Counted from the stretch's first letter, positions 1 through 8,591 are shown. The stretch is 64,000 bases of DNA from Enterococcus sp. PF1-24 (GCF_029893325.1 NZ_JARXWL010000005.1:80729-144728), one strand, 5' to 3'. Notes: a model not told the origin generated them from the letters alone. Program-made: numbers and translations.

Positions 1-1
1 G

Positions 2-964
2 TTAGTTCAAGTTGAAATTCCTAGCGGCTCTAGTAATAAAGAAATTGGTGAGATTTTAGAAAACGATAAAGTAATTAAAAGTGGAATGGTTTTCCATTTT
101 TACACGAAATTTAATAATTTAACCGATTTTCAAGCTGGTTATTATCAAATGGCACCTAATATGAGCTTAGATGATATTAGTCAATTGCTACAATCTGGTG
201 GTACGGCAGAACCAGTTGATATTGCTGATGCGAAAATCACGATTCCAGAAGGTTATGATATTTCACAAATTGCAAGTTCAATTGAAGAAGCTACCACTAA
301 GAAAATTAAAGCAGCTGATGTTAAAGCTTTAATGAATGACGATGCCTTTTTCCAAGAGATGTTAGGAAAATATCCACAACTATTAACCAGTGTTTCTCAG
401 GCAGAAGGCTTACGTTATCGTCTGGAAGGCTATTTATTCCCAGCCACTTACGATTATTATGCAGCAACTAGCACGTTAAAAGGCTTAGTTGAACAAATGA
501 TTGCTAAGAGCGATGCGGTTTTACAAAGTTATTATGAACAAATTCAAAATCAAGGCTATACTGTTCAAGAAGTATTAACGCTAGCTTCTCTAGTTGAAAA
601 AGAAGGCGTTGAAGATGCGGATCGTCGTAAGATTGCGCAAGTTTTCTTAAATCGTTTGGCGCAACAAATGCCACTACAATCTGATATCTCTATTTTATAT
701 GCCTTAGATACTCATAAAGAATTTGTTACTTTAGAAGATTTAGAAGTTGATTCACCTTATAACTTGTATAAAAATCAAGGTTATGGCCCTGGTCCGTTTA
801 ACAATCCAAGTGAAAATGCGATTCAAGCTGTTTTAAATCCTGAACCGAATGATTACTTGTATTTTGTGGCGGATGTAGAAACTGGTCAAGTTTACTTTAC
901 TGGAACTTACGAAGAACATATGGAATTAGTTGAAAAATATGTAGATAACAAGAAAAATGAGTAA
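2..964 (+). CDS. mltG: Endolytic murein transglycosylase MltG (3' part; 5' end outside window)
   Basis: The reading frame is open from the first complete codon at position 2, so this is the C-terminal 320 residues of a longer protein; the ATG at 86 is internal. MltG cuts nascent peptidoglycan strands at the outer face of the membrane and so sets glycan chain length. The YceG-type catalytic domain is visible: ASLVEKE near nt 586-606 carries the catalytic Glu, followed by DRRKIAQVFLNRL and the conserved SPYNLYKNQGYGPGPFNNPS block near the C-terminus. The N-terminal cytoplasmic region and membrane anchor expected for the family lie upstream of the window. greA follows 266 bp downstream. Confidence 0.95.
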   Translation, partial: LVQVEIPSGSSNKEIGEILENDKVIKSGMVFHFYTKFNNLTDFQAGYYQMAPNMSLDDISQLLQSGGTAEPVDIADAKITIPEGYDISQIASSIEEATTKKIKAADVKALMNDDAFFQEMLGKYPQLLTSVSQAEGLRYRLEGYLFPATYDYYAATSTLKGLVEQMIAKSDAVLQSYYEQIQNQGYTVQEVLTLASLVEKEGVEDADRRKIAQVFLNRLAQQMPLQSDISILYALDTHKEFVTLEDLEVDSPYNLYKNQGYGPGPFNNPSENAIQAVLNPEPNDYLYFVADVETGQVYFTGTYEEHMELVEKYVDNKKNE

Positions 965-991
965 AGACTGTTTACTTTTATAATAAGACGT

Positions 992-1029
992 GGTAATCTT
1001 TTGTGGAATTATTCTTACAAAGGATTACC
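992..1029 (+). terminator. Hairpin downstream of mltG, weak terminator candidate
   Basis: The arms GGTAATCTTTTGT (992-1004) and ACAAAGGATTACC (1017-1029) pair over 13 positions with one G-T wobble. The sequence after it is only moderately T-rich, so it may be a weak terminator or an RNA-processing hairpin. The rest of the mltG-greA gap shows no gene. Confidence 0.45.
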
Positions 1030-1230
1030 ATTTACCTTTGTATTCTTTAATAAATCCTTGGCAGCGCTATTTCTAAGGGAAAGTAGTCAAAGTTAAAGAA
1101 AAAAATACTATTAAAAAATAGTTACTAAACATTTGGAAGAAAGATCAAGGGTCCAATAAAATTTATCAGCTATGTTAAGCTTCAAGAATATCTTTAAGCT
1201 TATGGACCAAATAAAGAGGAGATTTGAATC

Positions 1231-1710
1231 ATGGTAGAAAAAGTTTTTCCAATGACATTGGAAGGAAAAGCCAAATTAGAAGAAGAATTAGAAACATTAA
1301 AAACCGTAAAACGTGGTGAAATTATTGAACGGATTAAAATTGCCCGTAGTTTTGGTGATTTATCTGAAAACTCAGAGTATGAATCGGCTAAAGATGAACA
1401 AGCTTTTGTAGAAGGCCGCATTACTACTTTAGAAAGTATGATTCGTTTTGCCCAAATTATTGATAATGACGGTGTTGATGAAAATGAAGTTTCTTTAGGT
1501 AAAAAAGTGACTTTCATTGAATTACCTGATGGCGATGAAGAAGAGTATACAATTGTCGGCAGTGCGGAAGCAGATCCTTTTGCTGGTAAAATTTCTAACG
1601 ACTCACCAATTGCCCATGCTTTAATTGGTAAAAAAATTAATGATGAAGTAACAATTACAACCCCTGGTGGTGAAATGAAAGTTCGCATTGTTAAATTAGA
1701 AACAATTTAA
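1231..1710 (+). CDS. greA: Transcription elongation factor GreA
   Basis: GreA binds the secondary channel of RNA polymerase and stimulates cleavage of backtracked RNA. The 159-residue length is typical. The N-terminal half is a long charged helical coiled coil (about residues 8-75, including the conserved [20 protein letters not shown] stretch with the acidic tip), followed by the FKBP-like C-terminal domain ending in [15 protein letters not shown]. The start is supported by AAAGAGGAG about 10 bases upstream. It ends just before a long stem-loop terminator that separates it from liaFSR. Confidence 0.97.
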   Translation: MVEKVFPMTLEGKAKLEEELETLKTVKRGEIIERIKIARSFGDLSENSEYESAKDEQAFVEGRITTLESMIRFAQIIDNDGVDENEVSLGKKVTFIELPDGDEEEYTIVGSAEADPFAGKISNDSPIAHALIGKKINDEVTITTPGGEMKVRIVKLETI

Positions 1711-1729
1711 GTTTAATGAATAGCTAATA

Positions 1730-1816
1730 GGGTGGGACAGATAGTCTTTAACATCCGTTAAATCTACTTTACAAGAAGATAACGGATGGTGACTAATGGC
1801 CTGCCCTTGTTTTTTA
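1730..1816 (+). terminator. Long stem-loop terminator after greA
   Basis: Three nested stems: GGGTGGG (1730-1736) with CCTGCCC (1800-1806), TAGTC (1742-1746) with GACTA (1791-1795), and ACATCCGTTA (1751-1760) with TAACGGATGGT (1780-1790). A run of six T follows at 1810. The GGGTGGGACAG start resembles the GGGACA-type terminators common in enterococcal and staphylococcal genomes (from memory). Confidence 0.75.
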
Positions 1817-1856
1817 CATAAGGAAAGGCTGAGTTCGTTTGAAATCACGCATTTTC

Positions 1857-1900
1857 TAGGACTAAAGTCTAATGAAAAAAATTCAAATAAAGAGTATAGT
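1857..1900 (+). promoter_or_regulatory. Candidate liaFSR promoter with LiaR/VraR-like dyad
   Basis: GACT-AA-AGTC (1860-1869) is a perfect inverted repeat of the ACT-n-AGT type reported for VraR/LiaR-family regulators. It lies upstream of a TATAGT -10 candidate (1895-1900) whose -35 region is poor. An activator site just upstream of a weak -35 fits autoactivation by LiaR. The assignment is inferred from sequence only. Confidence 0.4.
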
Positions 1901-1958
1901 AGTACTAGTAAATTAAGGCGAAATTTAATTTCGTTGGTTATTAGGAGGGGGAGCTGTT

Positions 1959-2693
1959 ATGAAAAGCTCATTTCGCTTGTTTGTAGTTATTGAATTATTA
2001 TTATTAATTTTTGGTATTTACCAAATTGTATATAATCCTGCGCTTTTGATTTTGTTAATTTTTGGTATTTTTAATATTTATCATGTTTTAGCTAAGAAAA
2101 AAAGACGAAATAACTTTAATAATTTTCAGTTAGTTTTAGGTGGATTTTCAATTTTCATGAGCTTGGTGAGCAGTGTTGCCTTTTGGATGATGCTTGTTTT
2201 TGGTATCTTGTATATCGGCTTAAAAGGAATTGAAATTTCTGGCACGGATTTAACTAAACAATCTTTTTGGCGTAGAAAACAAATGATTATGGTTGATGTG
2301 GAAGAGGCAGGAACTTATTCAGCTAGTCGCCAACAACAACAATGGTTTGGCAATCAACGAATTGGTAATGAAGTTTATGAATGGGACGATATCAATATCA
2401 ACTTAATTGCTGGTGATACGATTGTCGATTTAGGAAATACTTTATTGCCTAAAGATGATAGCGTGGTAATCATTCGTAAAGGTTTTGGACGTACTAGAAT
2501 TTTAGTACCTGCGGGTATTAGCATTCAATTACAACATTCAACTTTATATGGTACAGTTAGCTTTGATGAAGAAACAACTTTATTAAAAAATGAAAGTATC
2601 CGCCTGTACACTACGGATTACGATGAAAATCCTCGTCGTTTAAAACTGTTAACGAATAGTTTGGTTGGTGATGTTGAGGTAATTCGCGTATGA
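1959..2693 (+). CDS. liaF: Cell-envelope stress regulator LiaF
   Basis: LiaF is the membrane-bound inhibitor of the LiaS kinase in the LiaFSR (VraTSR-like) system that senses cell-wall and membrane antibiotics. About four membrane segments fill residues 8-90. A soluble C-terminal domain of about 150 residues follows, beta-rich with the DUF2154/LiaF character (NLIAGDTIVDLGNTLLP, VVIIRKGFGRTRILVPAGI). The start is supported by AGGAGGGGGAG 8 bases upstream. Its stop overlaps the liaS start (ATGA), so the two are translationally coupled. In enterococci, changes in liaFSR are linked to daptomycin resistance (established knowledge). The sequence shows no truncation. Confidence 0.95.
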   Translation: MKSSFRLFVVIELLLLIFGIYQIVYNPALLILLIFGIFNIYHVLAKKKRRNNFNNFQLVLGGFSIFMSLVSSVAFWMMLVFGILYIGLKGIEISGTDLTKQSFWRRKQMIMVDVEEAGTYSASRQQQQWFGNQRIGNEVYEWDDININLIAGDTIVDLGNTLLPKDDSVVIIRKGFGRTRILVPAGISIQLQHSTLYGTVSFDEETTLLKNESIRLYTTDYDENPRRLKLLTNSLVGDVEVIRV

Positions 2694-3760
2694 TGAAAAA
2701 AATTTCCCAACCAATGCTGACTGCTTATACAATTTTTAGTACATTTATCCTTATTATTTTTATTTTGTTTATGTACTTTTACGCTAGTGGCATTGAACAA
2801 TGGTGGTTGGAGATTTTTCGGCAAAGAGTTTTTGCTATTCCAATTATTTTTTATATTGTTTTGATGTCCGTTTGTAGTGGCTTTGTTACATGGCTGTTGA
2901 ATTCTTTTTATCGGAAAATGCTATTTGGTAATATGGAAGAAAAATTGCGTTTATTAGCTAGTGGTAATTATGAAAGCCCTCGCTTAATTGAAAAATTTAA
3001 CGATGAAAATAATCTTTATCTGGCTGAGATGGATCGTGATATTACACGGATTCAAGGGAAAATGATTGAAATCTCACGAGAGTTGCAAATGCTAAATGCG
3101 CGGCCGCAAGTGCTTGATGGGCAGACTAAAGAGGATATTTTAGAAGGAGAACGTCAACGTTTAGCTAGAGAGCTGCATGATTCGGTTTCTCAGCAATTGT
3201 TTGCTGCGATGATGATGTTATCAGCGATTAATGAAATGGCTAATCAGGAAGAAGAATTGGCGGGTTTCCGGCAACAGTTGGCAACTGTAACAAATATTAT
3301 TAATGCTTCTCAATCAGAAATGCGGGCCTTGTTATTACATCTACGGCCAATTAATTTAGAAGGTAAGAGTTTACGTCAAGGGATTGAGCAATTATTAAAA
3401 GAATTACAGACGAAAATTCAAATTCAGTTAAAATGGGATGCTGAAGATGTTTCTTTACAAGCAAATATTGAAGATCATCTTTTTAGGATTGTGCAAGAAT
3501 TACTTTCCAATACGCTACGCCACGCAAAAGCCAAAGAGTTAGAGGTTTACCTACATAAAGTTGGCCCTAATGTTTTGTTGCGAGTGGTAGACGACGGAGT
3601 TGGCTTTGATGTATCAGAAAGCCGGGCAGGTAGTTATGGCTTAAATAATATCCGAGAACGGGTAGCCGGCGTTGGTGGTACGGTGAAAATTATTAGTTTT
3701 AAAAACCAAGGAACGAGTGTTGAAATCAAAGTTCCGTTATTAGAGGAGGATAACGATTAA
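2690..3760 (+). CDS. liaS: Sensor histidine kinase LiaS
   Basis: This 356-residue kinase has two N-terminal membrane segments (about residues 10-31 and 48-70) separated by only a short extracytoplasmic loop, as in intramembrane-sensing kinases. A HAMP-like linker and a HisKA_3 dimerisation helix follow, with the phospho-acceptor His163 in [13 protein letters not shown]. The HATPase_c domain shows the N box ([15 protein letters not shown]), DDGVGFD and [15 protein letters not shown] codons at 2690 and 2693 are both possible starts. It overlaps liaF by 4 bases and liaR by 1 base. Its partner is LiaR. Confidence 0.95.
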   Translation: MMKKISQPMLTAYTIFSTFILIIFILFMYFYASGIEQWWLEIFRQRVFAIPIIFYIVLMSVCSGFVTWLLNSFYRKMLFGNMEEKLRLLASGNYESPRLIEKFNDENNLYLAEMDRDITRIQGKMIEISRELQMLNARPQVLDGQTKEDILEGERQRLARELHDSVSQQLFAAMMMLSAINEMANQEEELAGFRQQLATVTNIINASQSEMRALLLHLRPINLEGKSLRQGIEQLLKELQTKIQIQLKWDAEDVSLQANIEDHLFRIVQELLSNTLRHAKAKELEVYLHKVGPNVLLRVVDDGVGFDVSESRAGSYGLNNIRERVAGVGGTVKIISFKNQGTSVEIKVPLLEEDND

Positions 3761-4392
3761 TGATTAGGGTGTTGTTAGTTGATGATCACGAAATGGTTCG
3801 TTTAGGAGTCTCTTCTTACTTATCAATTCAAAGTGATATTGAGGTAGTTGGTGAAGCAGAAAACGGTCGGATTGGCTATGAAAAAGCTTTGGATTTGCGA
3901 CCAGATGTGATTTTGATGGATTTAGTGATGGATGAAATGGATGGTATTGAATCTACGAAATTAATTTTGAAAGATTGGCCAGAAGCTAAAATTATTATCG
4001 TTACTAGTTTTATTGATGATGAAAAGGTTTATCCAGCCATTGAAGCAGGTGCTGCTGGCTATTTATTAAAAACGTCAACTGCTAGTGAAATTGCTGGAGC
4101 GATTCGGGCGACTCAAAGAGGCGAGCGGGTTTTAGAGCCTGAAGTAACCAATAAAATGATGGAACGCATGAGTCGTAAAAATGAACCTATTTTACATGAA
4201 GATTTAACAAATCGTGAGTTGGAAATTTTACTTTTAATTACGCAAGGAATGAGTAATCAAGAAATTGCTGATGAATTGTTTATTACTTTAAAAACAGTTA
4301 AAACTCATGTTTCGAATATTTTGTCTAAATTAGAAGTTGAGGACCGGACGCAAGCCGCGATTTATTCTTTTAAACATGGTTTAGTTAAATAA
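3760..4392 (+). CDS. liaR: Response regulator LiaR (NarL/LuxR type)
   Basis: LiaR is the 210-residue DNA-binding partner of LiaS. The receiver domain covers residues 1-120, with acidic residues DD8-9, the phosphorylation site Asp54 ([13 protein letters not shown]) and a conserved Lys near 104. A LuxR-type helix-turn-helix covers about 145-205 ([27 protein letters not shown]). It is the last gene of liaFSR; the stop is followed 8 bases later by a strong terminator. A dyad upstream of liaF is a plausible autoregulatory site. Confidence 0.96.
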   Translation: MIRVLLVDDHEMVRLGVSSYLSIQSDIEVVGEAENGRIGYEKALDLRPDVILMDLVMDEMDGIESTKLILKDWPEAKIIIVTSFIDDEKVYPAIEAGAAGYLLKTSTASEIAGAIRATQRGERVLEPEVTNKMMERMSRKNEPILHEDLTNRELEILLLITQGMSNQEIADELFITLKTVKTHVSNILSKLEVEDRTQAAIYSFKHGLVK

Positions 4393-4399
4393 TATTACG

Positions 4400-4447
4400 C
4401 AGGTTATAAGTTCAGCTATCGTAGCTAGTCTTATAACCTGTTTTTTT
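4400..4447 (+). terminator. Terminator of liaFSR
   Basis: CAGGTTATAAG (4400-4410) pairs perfectly with CTTATAACCTG (4430-4440), followed by seven T. Confidence 0.9.
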
Positions 4448-4490
4448 CATAATTAGTAAAGCTATCTTGGTAGTTTTTTTTAGTTAGCTT

Positions 4491-4499
4491 TGCTATACT
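4491..4499 (+). promoter_or_regulatory. Extended -10 promoter candidate for the TrkA-family gene
   Basis: TGC-TATACT forms an extended -10, lying about 40 bases before the AAGGAG ribosome site. No good -35 sits at 17 bases, which is tolerated with an extended -10. Confidence 0.5.
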
Positions 4500-4545
4500 T
4501 GGGTTTAGTAATAATTAGAGGCAGTTAAGGAGAGAAAAAATCAGT

Positions 4546-5217
4546 ATGTCAGCTAAGCAGAGTTATGCCATTATTGGATTGGGGCGTTTTGGAGGAAGCA
4601 TTTGCCGCACCCTAGTTGAATCGGGACAGGAAGTTTTGGCGATTGACAGCAGCGAAGATCGCGTCAACGAATATATGAATATTGCTACTCATGCGGTAGT
4701 AGCTAATGCCCAAGATGAAATGGCTCTACGGTCATTAGGAATTCGTAATTTTGATCATGTAATTGTAGCGATTGGTGAAGATATTCAAGCTAGTATTTTA
4801 GTTACCTTAATGGTTAAAGAAATGGGTGTTCCTAACGTTTTAGCGAAAGCTCAAAATGAATACCACGCCCGCGTGTTAGAAAAAATTGGCGCTGATCGTG
4901 TCGTCCATCCAGAAAGAGATATGGGAGAACGAATTGCTCATAAACTAGTTTCTAAAAATATTTTAGATTATTTAGAGCTATCAGATGATTTTACCTTAGC
5001 CGAAGTTTCAGTAAGCAATGGCAAATTTTATGACCGTTCCTTATTAGAATTGAACTTCCGCCAAAGATTTAGCTTAACAGTCGTCGCTATTCGCCGCAGT
5101 AACGGCGAAGTAGTCGTTTCACCTGACGCCAACGAATTTGTCCAAAAAGACGACCACCTATTAGTCATCGGCGAAATCAACGACGTTGAACTTCTAGACG
5201 AAAAAATGAACCAGTGA
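4546..5217 (+). CDS. Potassium uptake regulator, TrkA/KtrA (RCK) family
   Basis: This 223-residue protein has the size of a single RCK unit, as in Bacillus KtrA and KtrC. Residues 1-130 form a Rossmann RCK_N domain with IIGLGRFGGSI as the nucleotide-binding glycine motif and IDSSEDRV at the end of the second strand. Residues 140-220 match a TrkA_C domain ending in DDHLLVIGEINDVELL. Such proteins form a cytoplasmic gating ring that opens a KtrB/KtrD membrane channel in response to ATP/ADP or c-di-AMP. No KtrB-type channel gene lies nearby, so the partner must be encoded elsewhere, as for KtrC/KtrD. KtrA and KtrC cannot be told apart here. Confidence 0.9.
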   Translation: MSAKQSYAIIGLGRFGGSICRTLVESGQEVLAIDSSEDRVNEYMNIATHAVVANAQDEMALRSLGIRNFDHVIVAIGEDIQASILVTLMVKEMGVPNVLAKAQNEYHARVLEKIGADRVVHPERDMGERIAHKLVSKNILDYLELSDDFTLAEVSVSNGKFYDRSLLELNFRQRFSLTVVAIRRSNGEVVVSPDANEFVQKDDHLLVIGEINDVELLDEKMNQ

Positions 5218-5221
5218 ATTT

Positions 5222-5369
5222 AAAAGCGGAGCGGGCTCGTTCAGCTCTTGAGTAAAGTGCATAAAGAAATTATAGTGGCGTTTTTTGTCGCGAATTTTTT
5301 CTTCACTTTATCGAATGGTGCAAAGCTTCGCAACTGGATTAGATAAAAAGCGGAGAAGCTTGTTCTGCA
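5222..5369 (+). repeat. Intergenic repeat unit: two direct repeats flanking a hairpin
   Basis: AAAAGCGGAGCGGGCTCGTT (from 5222) and AAAAGCGGAGAAGCTTGTTC (from 5346) are imperfect direct copies. Between them lies an inverted repeat, TAAAGTG (5253-5259) with CACTTTA (5304-5310), whose inner arms also partly pair. A third copy of the core occurs in reverse orientation at 51952-51991. The unit fills the gap after the ktr gene and runs up to the next gene's ribosome site. It looks like a small non-coding dispersed element. Confidence 0.6.
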
Positions 5370-5403
5370 CATAATGTATTTCAACGAAAAGAAGGTGCTA
5401 ATT

Positions 5404-5697
5404 TTGAAAATTACAGTCACTGAAAAAGCCTTGCAATGGTTTCAAAATGAATTAGTTATTGACGCTGGGCAAGGCGTACGCTTTTTCGGCAAAGTTTATG
5501 GTTCTACCAATGTTCACGAGGGCTTTTCTGTAGGTTTAATGATTGAAATGCCTGAAGCGCCGATTTATCAAGAGGTGATTGCTGGTTTGTTGTTCTTTAT
5601 TGAAGCAGCCGATGAATGGTTTTTCCAAGGATATCAAATAGCTGTTGATTATGACGAAACTTTAGCAGAACCTAAGTACACTTTTTTTACTGAATAA
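5404..5697 (+). CDS. HesB/IscA-like domain protein, YneR type
   Basis: The protein resembles the YneR family (HesB-like) of Firmicutes and is 97 residues from the TTG at 5404. That start is preferred because GAAGGTG sits 6 bases upstream and the family starts directly with K-I-T-V-T-E-K-A; an in-frame ATG at 5374 has no ribosome site. The fold resembles A-type iron-sulfur carriers, but there is no cysteine anywhere in the protein, so it cannot hold a cluster in the IscA manner. The cellular role of this cysteine-free branch is not established. It ends before a terminator and stands alone. Confidence 0.8.
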   Translation: MKITVTEKALQWFQNELVIDAGQGVRFFGKVYGSTNVHEGFSVGLMIEMPEAPIYQEVIAGLLFFIEAADEWFFQGYQIAVDYDETLAEPKYTFFTE

Positions 5698-5720
5698 GAA
5701 AAATAGATTATTAAGTTTTT

Positions 5721-5760
5721 AAGAAGAGCTGAGATTTTTAAGGGCAACTCTTCTTTTTTT
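5721..5760 (+). terminator. Terminator after the HesB-like gene
   Basis: AAGAAGAG (5721-5728) pairs with CTCTTCTT (5748-5755), followed by a T-run. Confidence 0.8.
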
Positions 5761-5769
5761 TATGAGGTT

Positions 5770-5778
5770 TGTTATAAT
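5770..5778 (+). promoter_or_regulatory. Extended -10 promoter for the GtrB-like gene
   Basis: TGT-TATAAT is a consensus extended -10, 48 bases before the start codon and directly after the preceding terminator. Confidence 0.6.
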
Positions 5779-5825
5779 AGATTAGAGTTTAAGCATGATT
5801 ACTTTATAAGGAGCGGTAAAATCGT

Positions 5826-6764
5826 ATGATATCAATTGTGGTCCCTTGTTATAATGAAGAGGCAACCATTCCACTTTTTTATCAAGAAATGGAAAAAGTT
5901 CATCAAGAAATTGCCGATGAATTTGAATATATATTTGTAAATGATGGTTCAAAAGATAAAACTTTAGAAGTTTTACGGAATTTAGCGAAAGAGGATCCAA
6001 AACAAGTTCGTTATATTTCTTTTTCACGAAATTTTGGTAAAGAAGCTGGTCTTTTAGCAGGTTTAGAAGCAGCAACGGGTGAGTTAGTGACTGTTATGGA
6101 TGCGGATTTACAAGATCCGCCAGAGCTGTTACCACAGATGATTGCGATGTTAGCGGCTGATCCAGAGTTAGATTGTGTTGGCACACGCCGAGGCGATCGT
6201 GAAGGGGAACCAGTGATTCGTAGCTTTTTTGCTAAGCAATTTTATAAACTAATTAATAAAATTGGTCAAACAGAAATGATTGATGGCGCTCGTGATTTCC
6301 GCTTAATGACGCGGCAAATGGTGGATGCTATTTTGGAATTGAAAGAGCATAATCGTTTTTCAAAAGGTTTATTTAGCTGGGTAGGTTTTAAAACCGAGTA
6401 TTTGTCTTTTGAAAATCGTGAACGAGTAGCGGGAACCACTTCTTGGTCTTTCTGGCAATTGTTTAATTATTCGATTGATGGCATTATCAATTTTTCAGAT
6501 GCGCCATTGAATATTGCTTCCTTCGTAGGCTTTTTCACTTGTTTAGTGTCAGGAATTGCGATGATTTTTATTGTAGCACGGGCATTACTATATGGCGATC
6601 CAACCAGTGGCTGGCCTTCAATGGTTTCGATTTTCCTTTTTGTAGGTGGGTTACAACTGATGTGCTTAGGAATTATCGGTAAATATATCGGTAAGATTTT
6701 TTTAGAAACGAAAAATCGTCCCGACTATATTATTAAAGAAACTGAAAAAACTGCAAAAAAATAA
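5826..6764 (+). CDS. Family 2 glycosyltransferase, GtrB/CsbB-like (undecaprenyl-phosphate glycosyltransferase)
   Basis: The N-terminal GT-A domain (about residues 1-230) shows IVVPCYNEE, the nucleotide-binding VNDGSKDKT, FSRNFGKEAGLLAGL and the metal-binding DADLQDPPELLP. Two C-terminal membrane segments (about 232-255 and 265-290) match the DPM1/GtrB architecture. Such enzymes load a sugar from a nucleotide donor onto undecaprenyl phosphate at the inner membrane face. The lipid-linked sugar is then flipped by a GtrA-type protein and used to decorate teichoic acid or other wall polymers. A GtrA-like gene lies about 2 kb downstream at 8748. The sugar and the acceptor cannot be read from sequence. 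Confidence 0.9.
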   Translation: MISIVVPCYNEEATIPLFYQEMEKVHQEIADEFEYIFVNDGSKDKTLEVLRNLAKEDPKQVRYISFSRNFGKEAGLLAGLEAATGELVTVMDADLQDPPELLPQMIAMLAADPELDCVGTRRGDREGEPVIRSFFAKQFYKLINKIGQTEMIDGARDFRLMTRQMVDAILELKEHNRFSKGLFSWVGFKTEYLSFENRERVAGTTSWSFWQLFNYSIDGIINFSDAPLNIASFVGFFTCLVSGIAMIFIVARALLYGDPTSGWPSMVSIFLFVGGLQLMCLGIIGKYIGKIFLETKNRPDYIIKETEKTAKK

Positions 6765-6765
6765 A

Positions 6766-6806
6766 CAAAAAGACAAGCCAGCGAATTGCCGCTGACTCGT
6801 CTTTTT
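6766..6806. terminator. Bidirectional terminator between convergent genes
   Basis: AAAAAGAC-AAGCCAGCG pairs with CGCTGACT-CGTCTTTTT with few mismatches. A/T tails on both sides can serve the GtrB-like gene (+) and the dehydrogenase gene (-). Confidence 0.8.
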
Positions 6807-6810
6807 TAGT

Positions 6811-7761
6811 TTAATAACCTTTTGTTAAATCAACTTGATTTTTAACTAAAGTTCCTTCTGTTAAATAACTTTGTAAATTTGGCAAGAAGATATCCATAAA
6901 TTTACGTTGGAAATCTGCCGAAATCCCTGAAATATGAGGAGTAATTAGCACATTATCCATTTGCCATAAAGAACTGTCAGAGGATAACGGTTCTTTTTCA
7001 AAAACATCTAATGCGGCAAAAGCTAACTGTTTGTTTTGTAAAGCTTGTATTAAATCCGCTGTGTTTACCGAAGGACCACGGCCGACATTAATAAACATGG
7101 CTGAATTTTTCATTTGTTGAAAGAAAGCCAAATCAAAAAAGTTTGTCGTTTCTTTAGTTAAAGGCAGACAATTAATAACAATATCTACTTCTGAGCTGAT
7201 TGCTGAACTATTGGGCAAGGGATAAGTAGCTGTAAAATTCGGAACGCTATGACCTGTTGTATTTACGCCATAACTGCTTACGCCGAAAGCTTGAAAACAC
7301 TGAGCGATTTGTTGGCCAATTTGCCCAGTACCTAAAATTAGCGCCTTTTTACCTGCTAGTTGTTGAAAGCTGCCTGCTTCACGATCCCAAATTTGTTTTT
7401 CTTGGGCGTGAATAGCGGTAATTAAATTGCGATAGTAAGCTAAAATCACTCCGAGTACATGTTCGCTAATCGCCAAAGTATGAATTCCGCTACCGTTAGA
7501 TAATAGGTTGTTTTTTTCGGTAAAAGTTGTTAAAGGTAAAGTATCTACTCCCGCTGAAATTGCTTGAACCCATTTTAAGTGACTGTCAGCAGCTAAGAGG
7601 GCTGTGGCAAAGGTCGGATTCCAACCAACTGAAATTTCCACATCAGCTAATTCTTCTGGCTGCAACTGATACATAATCCGATAGTTAGGGGCGATTTTGC
7701 TGATTTCTTTGATAAATTCACTGCGAAAATTTCTTTGTAAATAAATGATTGGTTGAGGCAT
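6811..7761 (-). CDS. D-isomer-specific 2-hydroxyacid dehydrogenase, NAD-binding
   Basis: This 316-residue member of the 2-hydroxyacid dehydrogenase family has the Rossmann motif ILGTGQIGQQIAQCF near residue 140. It also has INCLPLTKET, INVGRGPSVNTADLI with the substrate-binding Arg, DVFEKEPL with the catalytic Glu and ITPHISG with the catalytic His. Homologues reduce 2-keto acids or hydroxypyruvate; the substrate is not predictable here. The start has AGGAAGGAG upstream on the minus strand. It lies 20 bases downstream of the DUF1189 gene on the same strand, so the two probably form an operon. Confidence 0.92.
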   Translation of the reverse strand: MPQPIIYLQRNFRSEFIKEISKIAPNYRIMYQLQPEELADVEISVGWNPTFATALLAADSHLKWVQAISAGVDTLPLTTFTEKNNLLSNGSGIHTLAISEHVLGVILAYYRNLITAIHAQEKQIWDREAGSFQQLAGKKALILGTGQIGQQIAQCFQAFGVSSYGVNTTGHSVPNFTATYPLPNSSAISSEVDIVINCLPLTKETTNFFDLAFFQQMKNSAMFINVGRGPSVNTADLIQALQNKQLAFAALDVFEKEPLSSDSSLWQMDNVLITPHISGISADFQRKFMDIFLPNLQSYLTEGTLVKNQVDLTKGY

Positions 7762-7781
7762 AACAAAACTCCTTCCTGAAT

Positions 7782-8591
7782 TTAAGAGGGCAAGTCTTCT
7801 GGTGGTGCGGGTTTAATCACTTGCATAAAGATAAACATTGAAACTAAAGTAATAAAAATAGAAATATCAAGATTAATTGGTAGTAATAAAATCACAGCAG
7901 CAACTAAAACTGGAAGTGTTGCAGTGTAAATGACCGTTTTAAATATTTTAGAGAATTTTAACGGTGTGCGACGCAGTGCCGTGTAGATTTTTCCACCAAC
8001 AGCTGCTAATAACAATGCCCAAATTAATTGCCAAAAAGCTTGATAAAGTACGATAGCGAAAAATAAAAGATAAAATTGCCAGCTTAATCCTTGGGAAAGC
8101 GTAGCTTTTAAATGTTGGCTATCGAAATTTTGAAAATAACTGTCAGAATAAGGCAGTTCAATGGTATTAGTGCCTAAAATAGCTAAATATTCTTCACCAA
8201 TATCAGCACTGAAAACCAATTGATCTTGCAAAATACCAATGCTGAATAAATTGTTGGAAAAATCATTGATAACATCTTGCTTCTTACGTTTGCCTTCAGG
8301 ATCGAAAGTGAAATTAAGCCAGTCAGTTTGATAAATAAAACCTTCCGCGTCCTCCTCTAAAACAATTTGATTGTTTTCTAAATGGAAAGCAGGGATCTCA
8401 GCCGCAATTTTTTGATTCTCTTGTTGAAATTCGTTGAGTTCTTGAAAAACACTTTTGGCTAAAGGTAAACTTAAAATCAAACTTAAAAAGATAACATAAA
8501 GAAAAGCTCTGAAAAATGAACTGTTTTGAGCAGCTTTTAAATCTTGTGGTTTTTGGAAAGCCCGTTTAAATAATTGACGATTGGTTAACAA
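7782..8591 (-). CDS. DUF1189 family membrane protein
   Basis: This 269-residue protein matches the DUF1189 family. It has an N-terminal amphipathic stretch and one membrane segment (about residues 28-46). An extracytoplasmic middle region of about 120 residues follows, then three or four hydrophobic segments (about 170-258). The start is TTG at 8591, chosen because AAGGAG lies 9 bases upstream and no ATG is suitably placed. It heads a two-gene minus-strand unit with the dehydrogenase. The function of the family is unknown; a few members sit beside sugar uptake genes, but nothing here shows that link. Confidence 0.85.
   Translation of the reverse strand: MLTNRQLFKRAFQKPQDLKAAQNSSFFRAFLYVIFLSLILSLPLAKSVFQELNEFQQENQKIAAEIPAFHLENNQIVLEEDAEGFIYQTDWLNFTFDPEGKRKKQDVINDFSNNLFSIGILQDQLVFSADIGEEYLAILGTNTIELPYSDSYFQNFDSQHLKATLSQGLSWQFYLLFFAIVLYQAFWQLIWALLLAAVGGKIYTALRRTPLKFSKIFKTVIYTATLPVLVAAVILLLPINLDISIFITLVSMFIFMQVIKPAPPEDLPS

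Noticed and set aside
1200..1688. 162-codon minus-strand frame over greA
   Set aside because: Shadow of greA; Ser/Ile-rich antisense translation with no ribosome site or family resemblance.
1796..1993. 65-codon open frame after greA
   Set aside because: It begins inside the greA terminator, has no ribosome site and overlaps the liaF start in another frame.
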